Under the pieces are notes generated by a model, which had not been told where the DNA came from, searched no databases, and worked only from the letters and a program-made list of their open reading frames with translations. Positions 1-12,600 of a stretch of 64,000 nt of DNA are shown in pieces. Every line of letters begins with the position of its first letter. Position 1 is the stretch's first letter. This DNA comes from Saturnia japonica (lineage: Eukaryota > Arthropoda > Insecta > Lepidoptera > Saturniidae). The translations under genes and the position numbers were made by a program. The stretch covers positions 2,170,001 through 2,234,000 of the forward strand of contig CM065312.1 in the NCBI GenBank assembly GCA_033032175.1. Reading direction: 5' to 3'.

Positions 1-406
1 TCCTATGACGACAAAAAAACTTGTGATCTAATACATGTTTATATAATAAGTAGATATGTTATCAGCAAACTGAAAGAAGTATTCCTTACTAAGTTAAGTC
101 ATCTACAGCCCTTAGAACACTTATGAAATTTTGTTTATTTGTATGACTGTACACACCATATTTTTTACGGTTTATCGTTACGCCACACTTCATAATTTAG
201 TAGTAAAATATTATTGATTACAAAAACATACTTTGAACATTTTAACACCAGCTCACAGAATTAATCCTAGATTAATTACCTACCTAATTACTTGAATATG
301 TAAAAATCTTAGGTTCTTGTACTTGGTAACAATTTCTATTAAAAATGATATCCAGTCCCCTGGATCAAAGATACAGTTGACTAGACTAAAATTATGTAAT
401 TTCCAG
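1..406. other. SLU7 intron sequence at the window edge
   Basis: AT-rich sequence upstream of the first visible SLU7 exon. I see no exon, RNA gene or recognisable repeat here. Confidence 0.5.
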
Positions 407-509
407 CTGTCGTATTGCGTCGGGGAGGCGGGCAAATCCGTGGTGCTTGATGTAGTTGATAACAAACCTTCGACCAGCATACAGAAATATTCAGAGAAGC
501 ATGAAAAAG
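407..509 (+). CDS. SLU7: SLU7 exon (n-2)
   Basis: Acceptor tttccag ends at 406 and the donor GTAAAA starts at 510. It encodes 34 codons plus one base and includes the SYCVGEAGK motif. Confidence 0.82.
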
Positions 510-3101
510 GTAAAAAAAATAAATTATATAAAAGTAAACAAGTAATTTTATTAACTATAATATTAAGCTATATTTTGAATTTTTTTTAAATATTGTAAAA
601 TAAAAAAGTAAAAAAATAATTTAAAAGAAAATTGGTCAGATTTAGTCAAATTTTGTTTTGTTACTACCAATTTTTTGTGGGTCATCCTAAGCATTATTTT
701 TTTTTAGTTATTGTATTGCAGTTGTTCGCCATTATATATTCATTTTATATTTTCTTGAATTATATAATGTAAAAAACCCTCAATTCAGTATATCAAATCT
801 TACGATTCAAATAATTGTATCATAAAATATACGGTAGCACAACACTACAAAAATAAATGTGACAAAATTATTTTCAAATTTGACATTAGTGATTGTCATT
901 TCACTCCGTGATCGTGTTTTTTTTTAAAGATAATGATAAAGTAATCTAAGGAGTAAAACAAAAAAAAAAGATCAAAATCTATCCAGCAGTTTTTGCATGA
1001 TGCTCGCACAACGACAAACCTTAATCATTTTATTTATGTAGATATTCATTAATCAATGGCGAAAATGTTAATTATAAGACATGTAAACAATCGTTTTCAC
1101 TTTCCGCTTGTGGGTCCTGCCCACCGCACTGTGACCAGCAAATTTCGCCATTATTATGGTCACTTTAAATCACGTTATAATATGATTCCACGAGAACGAG
1201 AGTGGCTTATCGGCTTTTTTCGATAAATTCACCTATTAACACATTCAAAATATAAAAATGTACTTTACAAAACGACTATGGTCAAAAGTTATTAAACTCG
1301 TGCTTCCATCTATGGGGGCATTCAAGTATTACGTAACATGATTTTTGTATATTCCCAAATATAACGCGACGTGACATTTTTCTGTACCGCCCTTCCTTCC
1401 TTAAACGTTACGTAACACCCAAGTCAGCAAGTCAGCTTGAGAGCTTTTATAGGTCTAGAACAGCTGATGATGGAAACCTCCCTGTTTTTAGGACATTGCA
1501 CAGTTTGAACTCGCTTTAACAAAACACACTACAAATACAGTCAAGGATTCCCCGTAAAACAAAGGAAAAGGGTTGCCAACTTGGGACAACAAAATAAAAA
1601 TAACGCACAACACAATCGAGGGATTCCCCGTAAAACATAAGAAAAAGGGGCTGCGATCTTGTGGAATTATAATTGCCTACTTTTTAAATTAAATTTTAAA
1701 ATGTTACGTAACGCGTTGTTCGAAGCCCCATCCCGCCCTGTATCGCATCGAACCGTTTTGAAATACCCCCTCCCCCCGAATTGCATTACGTAATACTTGA
1801 ACGCCCCCTATGTTAGTATCACGTAAATAACTTTAGGCCATTGTGGTTTTGTTAAAGTACATTTTTAGATTATAAGTATGTTATTATTAGGTGAATTTTT
1901 CGAAAAAAACACATAGGCCACTTTGGTTCTCGTGGTGTCTCATTACATTGTATTACTTATGTAACGAAAAGTGTTCATACTGTAAATGTCAAACAGAAAA
2001 TAGTATATGATTAAAAATTCGCTGGTCGAATTTCGATCATAGGGCGACCGCTAATATAAATAAATCTGTATTTATGTTATATGTACCTAACAAAGAATAA
2101 TTAATGTAATTACACATGTATACATATTGAAAACTAAGTAAAAAAAGTAACAGTTATTCATTTTTTTTACCCAAGGTAAAACTACAGATAAGTCTTCATC
2201 GTCGTCGTCGTCAAGTTCTGAAACCAGCTCTTCAGACTCTGAGGAGGAAATCAGGTCGAAGACAGAAAGGATAAGTAAAAAGAAAAAGAATAAGAAGAAA
2301 GCGAAAAAGGACAAGAAGAAGGAACTCAAAAAGATTAAGAAAGAGGAAGACAAATTGAAAAAGGTAAATAAAGTGTAAAACTTCGACGTATGTATATATG
2401 TATTTTAAAAATATAAGATTATAAGCCACCTCACTAATATTAGTAATATAATTACTTAATTAGGCTTACCCATACATCCTGGTTTAACCAGGATTGTCCT
2501 GGTCTGGTGATGTGTCCCGGTTGCTTATCCCTGTAATGCAAGCACTCATGGAGTTGGATGCGGACCCATTAATTTATACTTTATATAAATGTTTAGTATA
2601 TTTGTTTTCATTTTTTTCTTAAGATGCATAAAAGCCTCCCCTCGCCCCCTCCAATGAAACATAATTTTTAATAATTGTAGACAAATCTATTTTTTATGTT
2701 GTGCTTGATGCTGAATCTTCGTGAAACTTCAATCTATCACTCCCTCTTAAAATCTAAATTCGCGGCAGACTTCTGTCCCGATTGAGAGCTTTATTATTAT
2801 CACTATAATGGCAGTGGACGGCTAACGAACTAAATTTAAAATAAAGGTAGAAGTTTGAAAAATAAAAGAACTTAAATAACTGAAATGTAAATATCCCTAT
2901 AAAAATATTATCAATAATATTTCGCAGGCTTTAGAAATGGAGCAGAAACAACAAAAACGGGCCGATTATCTTCTTTCGATCGATGAGAGAAAACGATCAT
3001 ACAATAGTATGGTGGAAGTTAAAGCGCCGACTGAAGAAGAGATGGAGGCATATCAAATGAAGAGGAGACGTGAAGAAGATCCCATGAGTCAGTTCATGTG
3101 A
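407..3101 (+). CDS. SLU7: Pre-mRNA splicing factor SLU7, C-terminal three exons (gene starts upstream of the window)
   Basis: SLU7 is a nuclear zinc-knuckle protein acting in the second catalytic step of pre-mRNA splicing, where it helps select the 3' splice site. Three exons are in the window: 407-509, 2176-2363 and 2928-3101, joined in frame by AG/GT introns (phases 1 and 0). The first contains SYCVGEAGK, matching the SYCTGEAGKE region just after the conserved Trp-rich core of animal SLU7. The second is a Ser-rich then Lys/Glu-rich linker (SSSSSSSS...SDSEEE...[11 protein letters not shown]), typical of the family's low-complexity region. The third has [30 protein letters not shown] and a stop, the signature C-terminus of SLU7. 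Conserved upstream exons, including the CCHC knuckle, lie outside the window. Identity is firm from the C-terminal motif; exon borders were chosen by phase and splice consensus. Confidence 0.88.
905..1045 (+). repeat. Dispersed short repeat, family A copy 1
   Basis: Shares the blocks 'ctaaggagtaaaac' and 'gatcaaaatctatccag' and the following 'gcacaac' stretch with 27820-27965 and 52611-52755. It ends near 'tttatgtagat'. It looks like the 3' part of a short retroposon. It lies in a SLU7 intron. Confidence 0.6.
1314..1808. mobile_element. Non-autonomous TIR DNA element, 495 bp, copy 1
   Basis: Begins GGGGGCATTCAAGTATTACG and ends with the near-complement of it, giving about 24-bp terminal inverted repeats. 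It is flanked by TAT on both sides (1311-1313 and 1809-1811), a probable 3-bp target duplication. A second copy of similar length and organisation is at 26624-27140. There is no transposase ORF. It sits in a SLU7 intron. A 3-bp duplication would fit PIF/Harbinger-type elements, but the superfamily is not proven. Confidence 0.75.
1974..2056 (-). repeat. Dispersed repeat family B, head fragment
   Basis: Reverse-complement match to 39418-39500 and match to 26041-26136 ('ctgtaaatgtcaaacagaaa' then 'cgctggtcgaatttc'). It is a truncated copy just upstream of a SLU7 exon. Confidence 0.6.
2176..2363 (+). CDS. SLU7: SLU7 exon (n-1), Ser- and Lys-rich linker
   Basis: Acceptor acccaag ends at 2175 and donor GTAAAT starts at 2364. 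A Ser run (TCG codons) is followed by an acidic SDSEEE patch and about 35 Lys/Glu-rich residues, probably coiled or disordered and nuclear-localising. Confidence 0.82.
2928..3101 (+). CDS. SLU7: SLU7 terminal coding exon
   Basis: Acceptor ttcgcag ends at 2927; 57 codons then TGA at 3099-3101. It holds the diagnostic ERKRSYNSM and PTEEEMEAY motifs. Confidence 0.88.
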   Translation, partial: ALEMEQKQQKRADYLLSIDERKRSYNSMVEVKAPTEEEMEAYQMKRRREEDPMSQFM

Positions 3102-3114
3102 ATTGTACATAAAA

Positions 3115-3120
3115 ATTAAA
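3115..3120 (+). terminator. Candidate SLU7 poly(A) signal (ATTAAA)
   Basis: ATTAAA, the common variant of AATAAA, lies 14 bp after the SLU7 stop. This would give a very short 3' UTR, so a later signal may be used instead. Confidence 0.35.
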
Positions 3121-4145
3121 TACTCATGAAATTTGGTTTTATTTAACGCCCACTTGGTGATGAATCATATATACACTCGTAATGAGGTCATGATGAGGTC
3201 ATTTAGTAGTATTATTTATTATAATATTTCCTTTGTCAAGTGTTCATAACTGAAAAGCAATGTCCGATTTTTACAAATAAGTACCATTTGGTAGTTTCAC
3301 TATATTATACCATTTCTATTTCTTTATTTTCTTGATGACAGCTCCTGTGAAAACTTGAACGAGCGTCTTTTTTTACATTATTTTATAAAAATAAGACGTT
3401 TACACACGTACAAGGTTATACCAGAGACGGAGAAACTGATAGGGATGGAGCTATATCGATTAACGTAACACGATAACAGACCCGATATTTTTTTATAAAA
3501 TATAAGAACCTAAACTACTGCCGGATACTTTTGTACAAATTTATTAACTAATATTATATTTCATTACAAGATGTTACACGTATTAATTCTTGATTGATAA
3601 TGCCAATTTCTTCAAAATTTTCGAAGCTGTTGCAAAATAAGTAGGTATAGAGGTACTCGACAATAAAACGAAATAATTATAACGACAGGTAATCTTTATT
3701 TATTTATTTTAATCAAAATCCGATGAATCGCCACTACTTATTTCAGATCGATATCATTACTTATTTGGTCACAACACTACAACTATCAAATTAGAACTCA
3801 TCGAGAAAATAAAGAAATGGAAATAGTATAAAGTATTATAAATTCCTCTAACTTAAGAAACAAAATCGTAAATACAAATATGGTATAAGTTTACTATTAT
3901 ACTTAACTAGCAGTGCCCCACGGTTTCGAATGCGTTTGTTACGCAGTAATTATTTTCGTCCCATAATGTTATTTGTACTCGTACCTATTAACCACATTCT
4001 TAAAGCCCATCAAATAAGGAATTATATAATTATACTTTCTTTAGCGGAGGTGAGGAACAGAGAGTAAAATTCCTCATCCGCCATAGAAAAGGGAGGATCC
4101 TCCGACCAGACGGGTGCTATGTCTGGCGGGCAGCTGCCTCGACTG
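3121..4145. other. Intergenic, no gene seen
   Basis: AT-rich spacer after SLU7. No ORF, RNA gene or firm element boundary was recognised, apart from a weak retroposon-head-like stretch near 3908-3940. Confidence 0.45.
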
Positions 4146-4905
4146 TTTTTTTTTTTTTTTTTTTGAACTGACTACACTGTTAACCTTATCGGCCCTATCC
4201 TAAAACAGAGCTGCTGCGGCTTTTACAGCTTCACCGGACTTGGGGGCGAGCGCTTAGGGCACTCAGCCGCGAAAGTTTGTGACGACTCTTACGAGGGTGG
4301 CAGAGTGGCCGAACCTCGGCTCGGGCGGTCGTCGCGAATGCGAAAAGGTCGCGATCTAACTAATTCCCTAATACTACGAGAATTCGAACTAACTAGCATA
4401 TACTCATATGCACGTTCCCCTCCTCCTGGGAGGAAGGAGTGGACCATGCGTATGTGTATTTAATGATCGGAATGGTTTTTCTACACTAACTAGCGCATTA
4501 GTCTAACTAGCGCAAAAAAAGAAAAAAAAAGGTCCCTTACAAAACCTATGTGCCTGTGTGGTGTGCACGTGTGTGTGTTCATACGTGTGTAATGATGTAT
4601 GTGGGTAGCTAAGTGTTGCACGTATAGTGTCACTTTGTATCGCGCGGGCGGCTGCCTGACCCAAGGGCTTCACATCGAGGAACGGACCTAGGCTTGGGTT
4701 GCCGCTAGAGAGGGTGGTCGTGACGGGTGTGCGGGAGAACGGAGAGAACGGTGGTTACGCGGGCGTGGGCGGTGGCACGCTCTGTTTGGAGAGACGGTAG
4801 CGTAGAACGCGTTAGCTGTTTCGGTTTGGTCGAGCGGGTCAGTGAATATATTACGCGGCCGGCGTTTTCTCCAGCAGGCGTTGGGGTCGGGAACATACGA
4901 AGCTG
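4146..4905 (-). mobile_element. 5'-truncated Jockey-clade LINE, 3' UTR with poly(A), minus strand
   Basis: Read on the minus strand, the part from about 4780 down to 4380 matches the 3' UTR of the Jockey element at 60540-60965. Shared blocks include 'gtaacccaagcctaggtccg', 'cccttgggtcaggca', the CA-rich tract around 'cacacacacgtgcac', and 'gcgctagttagtgt'. The sequence continues beyond where the 60.9-kb copy stops and ends in a run of 19 A (T at 4146-4164), so this fragment keeps the true 3' tail. The upstream limit near 4905 is approximate. Confidence 0.78.
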
Positions 4906-6426
4906 CCGCTTTTATTAAGGGATTCGCGTGGTTCGAAAGAATTATAATAGGTGTTTACACTTATGGTTCTTAAACAAGACTAACTTAAAATTAATTAAAG
5001 TAATAATCAAGTTGGAGTCACGCCGTCGTTTCCCACGGCCGCAATCTGCATGGTCAGCGATCCCACGGTCTGTGTCCGCCAGTCCCACGGCTTATGGCGT
5101 GGTAACTCGCGTCATGGCGTTTTATTGAACTAACTTTCGAAAAGTCGTGTTTATGCCTACCAGGAAAAAAGTTTAGTTTTCTAAAATTGTTACATTTGTA
5201 CTGTAGTGGTATCACGGTGTTGTCATCGCTACAAAATCGATAAATAAGCACTTGTGCGCCCTCAAATCAAAGACGATTCTCTTCTGGAACATACTCTAGT
5301 CACTTCTTATAGCTTTTCAATTATGAAACAACAGATGCTTGCCGTCCACACAATTTCATCAAAATCAGTTGAGAATGAAGATTTTATTTACGATTTCTAA
5401 AAGTAGTTCAATTGAGCAATGACATTCGATACCGGTGCACGAAATTTCTAAAAAACCACTCAATCCTTTTTGAGTTAAATCCGTACGTACAGACAGACCA
5501 GCACATTTTAACAATATAAAGTTATACATGTGTAGACAACTACATATATATTTGTACAAAATGATTTTTATCAAATGGATTTGGTAATTTTTAAAATTAT
5601 TAGACTGCTATATTTTTCCTAATGTCAAACGATACATACCTACATGCGTTGCCAAAGCTTTACTTTTGTAACATTTTGGGTTACTTTTCATGGTGGAGCT
5701 TAATAATTAGAAAAAAAAAGAACCTAAAATTTTGGTAAAATGGAACGCAGTCATGTTTAAATATATTGAAAACTTTGACGAGACTTTCTTGAATATATTC
5801 TATAATTCATTTTTAGATGAGTAAGTTATAATAAAGACAATACATGACAGGGATCCGCACTTGTAGAATGCTCATACTATACAATAAAATAATTTATTAT
5901 AATAAACAGAGTCTAGATTTTAAGTTTTTATTTGTATGTTATAGTTAGATACATAAACTATATGTATATATATGTTATACTTAAAAAAGGGCGATAATGG
6001 AGGTAAATAAACCCAAACCATGCACTGTCACTGCAAGTAGCAATTTTGTTTGTGTCTTTGTTTGTCTGACCTGAGTGGCAAATAAAACTAGATGAATAAA
6101 TAGGTACTGAGTGAAGACAAAATAATTGACATTAATAATTCTATTAAGTAATGTTGTTCAATATCAAGCTATGTACAGAAGTGAAGGTAAGTACACATTT
6201 GACGCATAAGTAACTATAAAATTGCGTCTTTCGACAAATATGAGAAAGCGTTACTTTAGTGATGAAACTGCTACTGTTTGAGCAGTCCGTGGTAAATTTT
6301 CACTATCGGCCACTGGCAACACTGATACCTACTGGCTACTTGTTACTTGTCATTTTTCGTTCATTTTTTTGATTGTTGGTCTGTCCGGATCACTATTTTA
6401 CCGATTGTGACAATAAATAAAACGTT
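4906..6426. other. Spacer upstream of SNX3; probable promoter region at its end
   Basis: No ORF of interest. Around 5020-5110 there are several 'cccacgg' units of unknown origin. The final ~150 bp before 6427 is the likely SNX3 promoter/5' UTR, but I see no clear TATA box. Confidence 0.4.
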
Positions 6427-6600
6427 ATGATGGCTGAGGACACGACAGCCGATGCGACTAGACGTTTAAATGTGAAGAAACAAACTTTAGACGATGCATA
6501 CGCAGCGCCGGCGAATTTCTTAGAGATCGATGTTGTAAATCCTGTAACTACAATGGGAGTCGGAAAAAAACGCTACACCGATTACGAAGTTCGCATGAGG
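6427..6600 (+). CDS. SNX3: SNX3 exon 1
   Basis: ATG at 6427 (ATGATG), 58 codons, donor GTAAGC at 6601. Encodes the N-terminus and start of the PX domain. Confidence 0.92.
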
Positions 6601-9600
6601 GTAAGCTTCGTTTATATACGTTAATTAGATTATTGTGTACGATATATCAATGATTCGAAGTTTCTAGTAACCTACAGAAGGTTATAACTAAAGTTGGCCT
6701 TACAAACAATTTGTTAATAGCATGTTTTCATTGTGCCATAAATCTAGGGGCGTAATATAAGATTTAGCAACTTGGGCTTATATGCTTTGCCATCATAAAA
6801 TTAGCGAATAAACAAAAAGATAGACCTAGGAGGCTTTACATATATATGACTTTTCTGGTTTTGCTAGGCCGCACCTAGGTCGTTGCATTTGCTTACAGAA
6901 AACTCTAAAAAAGGTCGTTCAACTCTAGGTGCTCAACTGTAAATACAACCTGGCACACAGCTATTTGATGTAAATAAAATAGATTTCCAATGTGCCCGCT
7001 TGAAGTGTATTAATTTGTAATAAATTGCTGACAATATTCACTTAATTATATTGTTATAACAATGTGAATATCTCTATATCTCTCATGCTCTTATCACATT
7101 TCACATAATTAGGTGGGCGTAACTCTGACTTTGCTATACAAAATGATTATACTATACAAATTCTTTATGCCACATTCTGTATATTCTTGAAAATGCCTAT
7201 ACAGATAATACCAAAGTTATGTATTTGAAGGTAGCAACATTACATATTTTAGTTAAGATATGAATAAATTTATTTTAAATGTAAACAGTTATTAATAAAA
7301 TGTGCCATTAAAAATTTATTTAAATATCATTGTCTCAAACTCAAAAAGCTTTAAACTGATGATATCATCAAGCTTTAGTGTAATCAGACTTCAGAGGGTA
7401 TTTTTAATTGATAATATATAAAAAGTAGGGCAGTTATTGAAGTTTATTAATTTCATAACAGTTTTCATCTGTAATCTGCATAAGTTTTTTCTGTAAGGAA
7501 AAGTCTTTGTATGTAATAACACTTCCCTTGTCAGTTGTTCTCAAACCAGTTGGATAAATAATTAAATTGAAACATGTTAATTACAGACTAACCTACCAGT
7601 GTTCAAAGTGAAAGATTCAAGTGTGAGGAGGCGATACAGTGATTTTGAATGGCTTAGGACTGAACTAGAGAGGGATAGTAAGGTGAGACACTCTTCTATT
7701 TCTTTTTGATTTAATGCTGCAAAAAGCACTTGCCAGTGTCAATGTGTTTAAGCTTTCTTAGTATTTTCTAATATTCAAAGTGGGTCCAACAAGATGGTAT
7801 CTCAAAATGTATGTTTTCGGTTTATATTTATAATCCACTTCACATATGTACAATAACCAAACTATATCACACATAATACCACCCAATATTTGCCAAGTTA
7901 ATGTATTTTAATTAGGCTAAATTACAAATTGTCTTAATTGTTGTTTATTATTAATTGTTAATTGTTATTACGACTAACTGCTACTGGTTCTAGATTTTAT
8001 TTTAAAATTGTATTTTTTTGTTTTATTTACATTGGGTGTTGTTTTTAATTAATTTTATGGAAATTATAAAGAACAACCTTAAGTTAAGTTGAATACAAAT
8101 TTCCACCGGCTTCCTTTGTGATCATTTTTTTCAGTTTGTTTGAAATAAGTTCATAGTTGTTATGCATTGTTAAGAACTAAGAAAACGGTTCTTTTTTTTA
8201 ATAATCTGCAAGCCAAGATTCATTTTTTTTTTTTGATAAATCAGAAGAAAAAATTAGATTTAAATTGATACTTTTTTATAAATAAATTATGGAAGTTGCA
8301 TATTTCATTTATTTTGAAAAAACCTAAAAAACATAATAACTCAAAAATGGTTCAATTTTGCATAATGCATATGGGGGTTAAAATTATTGCAAATAGTCAC
8401 CCCAGTCACTACTTAAGCGGAAATACCGTGAATTACCAATAACCCTGTATATATACAATATAAATTACACTGTATACTTCTAGTGTAAAAACAATATTTT
8501 TATGTTAGCATAGTGTAAGTTGCTGGTGCTGATTTCACCATATTGCATAAATAATTGTACATAAATTGATACTTTTCATCAAAAACATTTTTACTATTAC
8601 ACATATGTATAGGAACTCAAAGATAATGTGATGAATCATGATGTAGTTCAGAAGGAAAAGGCAGATATTAAAACACAATAGAAAGAAAAACAGTATAATC
8701 TAGGGTTCACGGTAATACATAAACATAATGTTTTTCTTGTTATTTTAATTTAGGGTTTGAGTATTGTAGTTAGATTAGCACAAAAACTTTTATTAGTTGG
8801 AAAGGCCAACATAGACCATTCAGTCTACACTGTCTATTTTTAATTGAAAAATAATGAAATAAAGAAACCAGCAGATCTTAAATAAGCACATATTTTAAGA
8901 AAATTTTATGTTAAATTCTAATTTAATAATATTAAAAAAAATCGACTCTATTTTAAATGTTATAGACGGTCATTGTTATTGATCATACTTTGTATTTAAT
9001 GTAATATTATAAATGTGAAAGTTTAGATATTTGGATGTTTCTTACTGAATTACGCAAAAAGTGCTGAACTTGCATGAAATTTGGCACACAGATAGTTTAT
9101 AACCTGGATCAACGAGTAAGATACTTTTATCCTGGTAAAGACTGAATTCTGAAGTACACGCAAACGAAGTCGCGGGCAGATGCTTGTATCGAACATTTTA
9201 GATATAATTTTTAATTCTGTTTCATTCTAAAATTCTATATTTTTCATCCCCTTTACCTTTTGACTTCTATTACGTTTTTCCATTAAGTAATTACTAGTCA
9301 ACAAAGTTAAACAAAAAAAAATTAAGAGTTCCCAATTTTATTAACATTACAAAAACTTAAACTTACATTAACTTCTTAGTTTTACAATTATCTTTTAAAT
9401 GTAAATAAACTGAGAAAACATACTTATTATTTACATGTTTAAATGAGAGTCCATCATAATGTTATCTGTCAATGAACACAAACAAATTTTGATCAAACTG
9501 TTCTGGTTGATAAACAAAGTTGATTATGTTTTTCACTTTCATTTATATTAACATATTATGTTATACTAGTTTATAACAGTGGCTTTTCCTGTTTGACATT

Positions 9601-12600
9601 ATAAAACAATGAAATTGATTGTTAAAAATAAAAATGATATACAAATTTAAAAAGATAGAATATTATATTGTGTTTGTTTAGAAAAGTGAATAGTGCATTT
9701 TCAACATCAAATGTAAGTGTAAGCTACAAACCGGTAACTTACCCTCATAAAATTGTATTAACGTTTGTATTCACATTGCCAAAATATATAAAAATGAATT
9801 TGCAAGTTCTCTTCTATTTAAGGGTGTACACCTCTGCCAACAGTTCGTGGATACAGGCGTGATAGTATGTTATGTAAATTCATAGTTACGAATAGTGCGC
9901 TCTGCTCGCGAAGTGCAATTCATCACAGGTTTGAAGTGTCGGCCAACCGACCGCGACCTTTTTACTGAGAAGGATTTCTTAGGTCGCGCGTAATTTTGAA
10001 CTCGTGCTATCTACGGTATTCATTTATATGGAAAACTGTAAAGGACAATTTAAATCTACAGTAAATACTCAAACTATCTAACAAATTTATATGTATAAAG
10101 ATAAATACTGAATTGGAGAAAATAGCTTCGCGTATAACGTACTATTTGTAATTATTATGTTGAAGACAAAAATGGTTACTGACGGTCAACCTTATTTATT
10201 TTATTTTATTTTAATATTTTAAGAGAACTTACAGATAAGTACTTATTTAAGTTACATGTATAAATTAATGAAGGCCATTTACAAGTTCTCACATATAATT
10301 ATGTACATATATAAATAAAAAAATAAAGTACACGGAAAACACAAAAATATTAACAAAAGAAATAAGAATTCAAAAGAGCTTTCAACTTCTGCACAGTTGT
10401 ATCAAATATATCAACATCTAAATCACTAACCAATTTATTCATACTGCTGCTTACTCGAATGAAATAGGAATTTTGTCTGTAGGTAGTTCTAACAATAGGA
10501 CTATAAAGTATGTTAGGGTTTCTAAAAGATGCTGCCGGTACACGTAGGTTAATTTTGCTCAGTATCTCCGAACAGTCAATTAGGCCATTGAGTATACACA
10601 AAAGATATGATACATCAGCTATTTCTCTTCGTGTATACAGCGGGAGCATATGAAATTTTTTACAGCGCGATGTGTAATCTGGTACAATTATTTCAGATTT
10701 AAACTGTGGGAAACGAAGAAACCGCTTTTGTATATTCTCAATGCGTGTGATATATATATTATAATTGGGGTTCCAGACTTGAGATGCGTATTCAAGATGG
10801 GTTCGAACAAAAGAATTTTAAAAGTTTTAACACATTTAAATTCATTGGATAATCGAAATACAAACCCTAATGCTTTAGAAGCTTTTTTGACAACATTATC
10901 AATATGCTTATCAAATATTAGTTTGGAGTCAAAAATAACACCTAAATCTCTTACAGTATTAACTCGTGATAATTTAGTATTATTAAGAAAGTAATTGTGC
11001 AGAATCGGATTGAGTTTACGGGTATATGTTATAACTTGACATTTCGTGACATTGAAATCTAATTTATTGAGAGTACATATATTGAGATAGACATGTGCTA
11101 TCGCGAACTTTTCTCTTGAATTTTTGAAGAACTACAATTCTTTATTACTTATATTATTTTCATGTATCTCATAAGGTTTAACCAGCGTAATTTATAAAAG
11201 CGCCCGAAAATAATTTTTTGACGACTTGATTACAAATCATTGAATTTTCTCTACTATACAAAAACTTAATTGGAATGTATTGTATATATACAACTTCTAT
11301 AAAAAAATCTCTAAATTATAGTGAAAACCGCAATAAAATCCATTGCGTAGTTTAAAAGATCTAAGCGTACAGAGGGATAGACAGCGGGAATCGACTTTAC
11401 TTTATAGTTTATACTATTTATTGGTATTGATAATAAACTTATAAGCACCGTAAATTATACGCAATGATACGAAATTATAGAGAAACAGGATAATAGTTCT
11501 TGTAATAGTAATAACTAGCAGTACTCAAAAGCTTCACCCGTGTTAATCTTATGCGATAAACACCGCGCTGCCGACGCGGCAACGCACCCGTGCAGAATCT
11601 ATCATATTAATAGTTCTCACTCCCGTAAATTATTATAATTTTTCATTATCTCCTAAACGATGTGTCCAAATAACATGATATAAAGGGCAAAACTTAACTT
11701 CATAAAATTGTCTTTATGATGAAGTAACTTTTGTTCGTAAGGATTAATATGCCATGTTTACAAATAAAGCCCATAAATTAATTTTTAATCTTCAAACAAA
11801 AAAAAAACTCGTAAAATACCTTATGGCTTATGTATAAAAGATAGGCATATGCTATCACGGACATTTTTAGATATACTAAGGACTAATATGTTTGTAGAAC
11901 ATTGTATTTACGTATCATTAACCATTACGCCAGTGCAAACTGATAAAGCAGTTCGGGAGGGCTTCCACTTCCAAATTACTTAACAAAAATCAATATTTAA
12001 GTCTAGCTGAGAATTATAGCCTAATGTTAGATACCATTCATTGTGAATCTAGCTATCATGTACAAAAATAAATTTTTGAATCCGTCTGGTAGTTTCAGAG
12101 AGCGTGTTTAAACAAATAAGCAAAAAACTTTTCCGCTTTATTATTTTCTAAGTATAGATTAGTTGCTTATTTAGATAGCTAATTCAGGCTCAGGACGTCA
12201 GGACGCTTTTTAGGTTGTAGGGCGATACCCTGAGGTTTTCACAAAGGATCTCATGATCAAATGGAATCATGTTAAATTGTGGGCAATCCTCAAAAATATA
12301 TTTATGAGACTGACAGGGTAATTCGTCTTTTTCGATGATTATGAATCTGGGTAAATCTTGTTTGGTGTATGCAATAGAATTTGAAAAACACAGAAACACA
12401 TCTTAATTTTATTTATAAACTAGCTGTGCTCGTGGCTTCGCTCACTTGGACTACAGAATGCCCGCGTGAATATTACTCCCCCGCTCCCGGCAATTTTAAA
12501 AACAAAAGTGCTTATTGTGGGTATTCCTTAAGATAGACGATTAGTCTCTCTGACATTTTTGTAGTCTTTTTAATATCTACAGTTGTGTAGTACATTAATT

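Noticed and set aside
2087..2353. Minus-strand ORF of 88 codons rich in Ser, Phe and Leu
   Set aside because: It is the antisense shadow of the Lys/Ser-rich SLU7 exon.
2477..2491. Palindrome 'cctggtttaaccagg' in a SLU7 intron
   Set aside because: Short and single; no supporting context.
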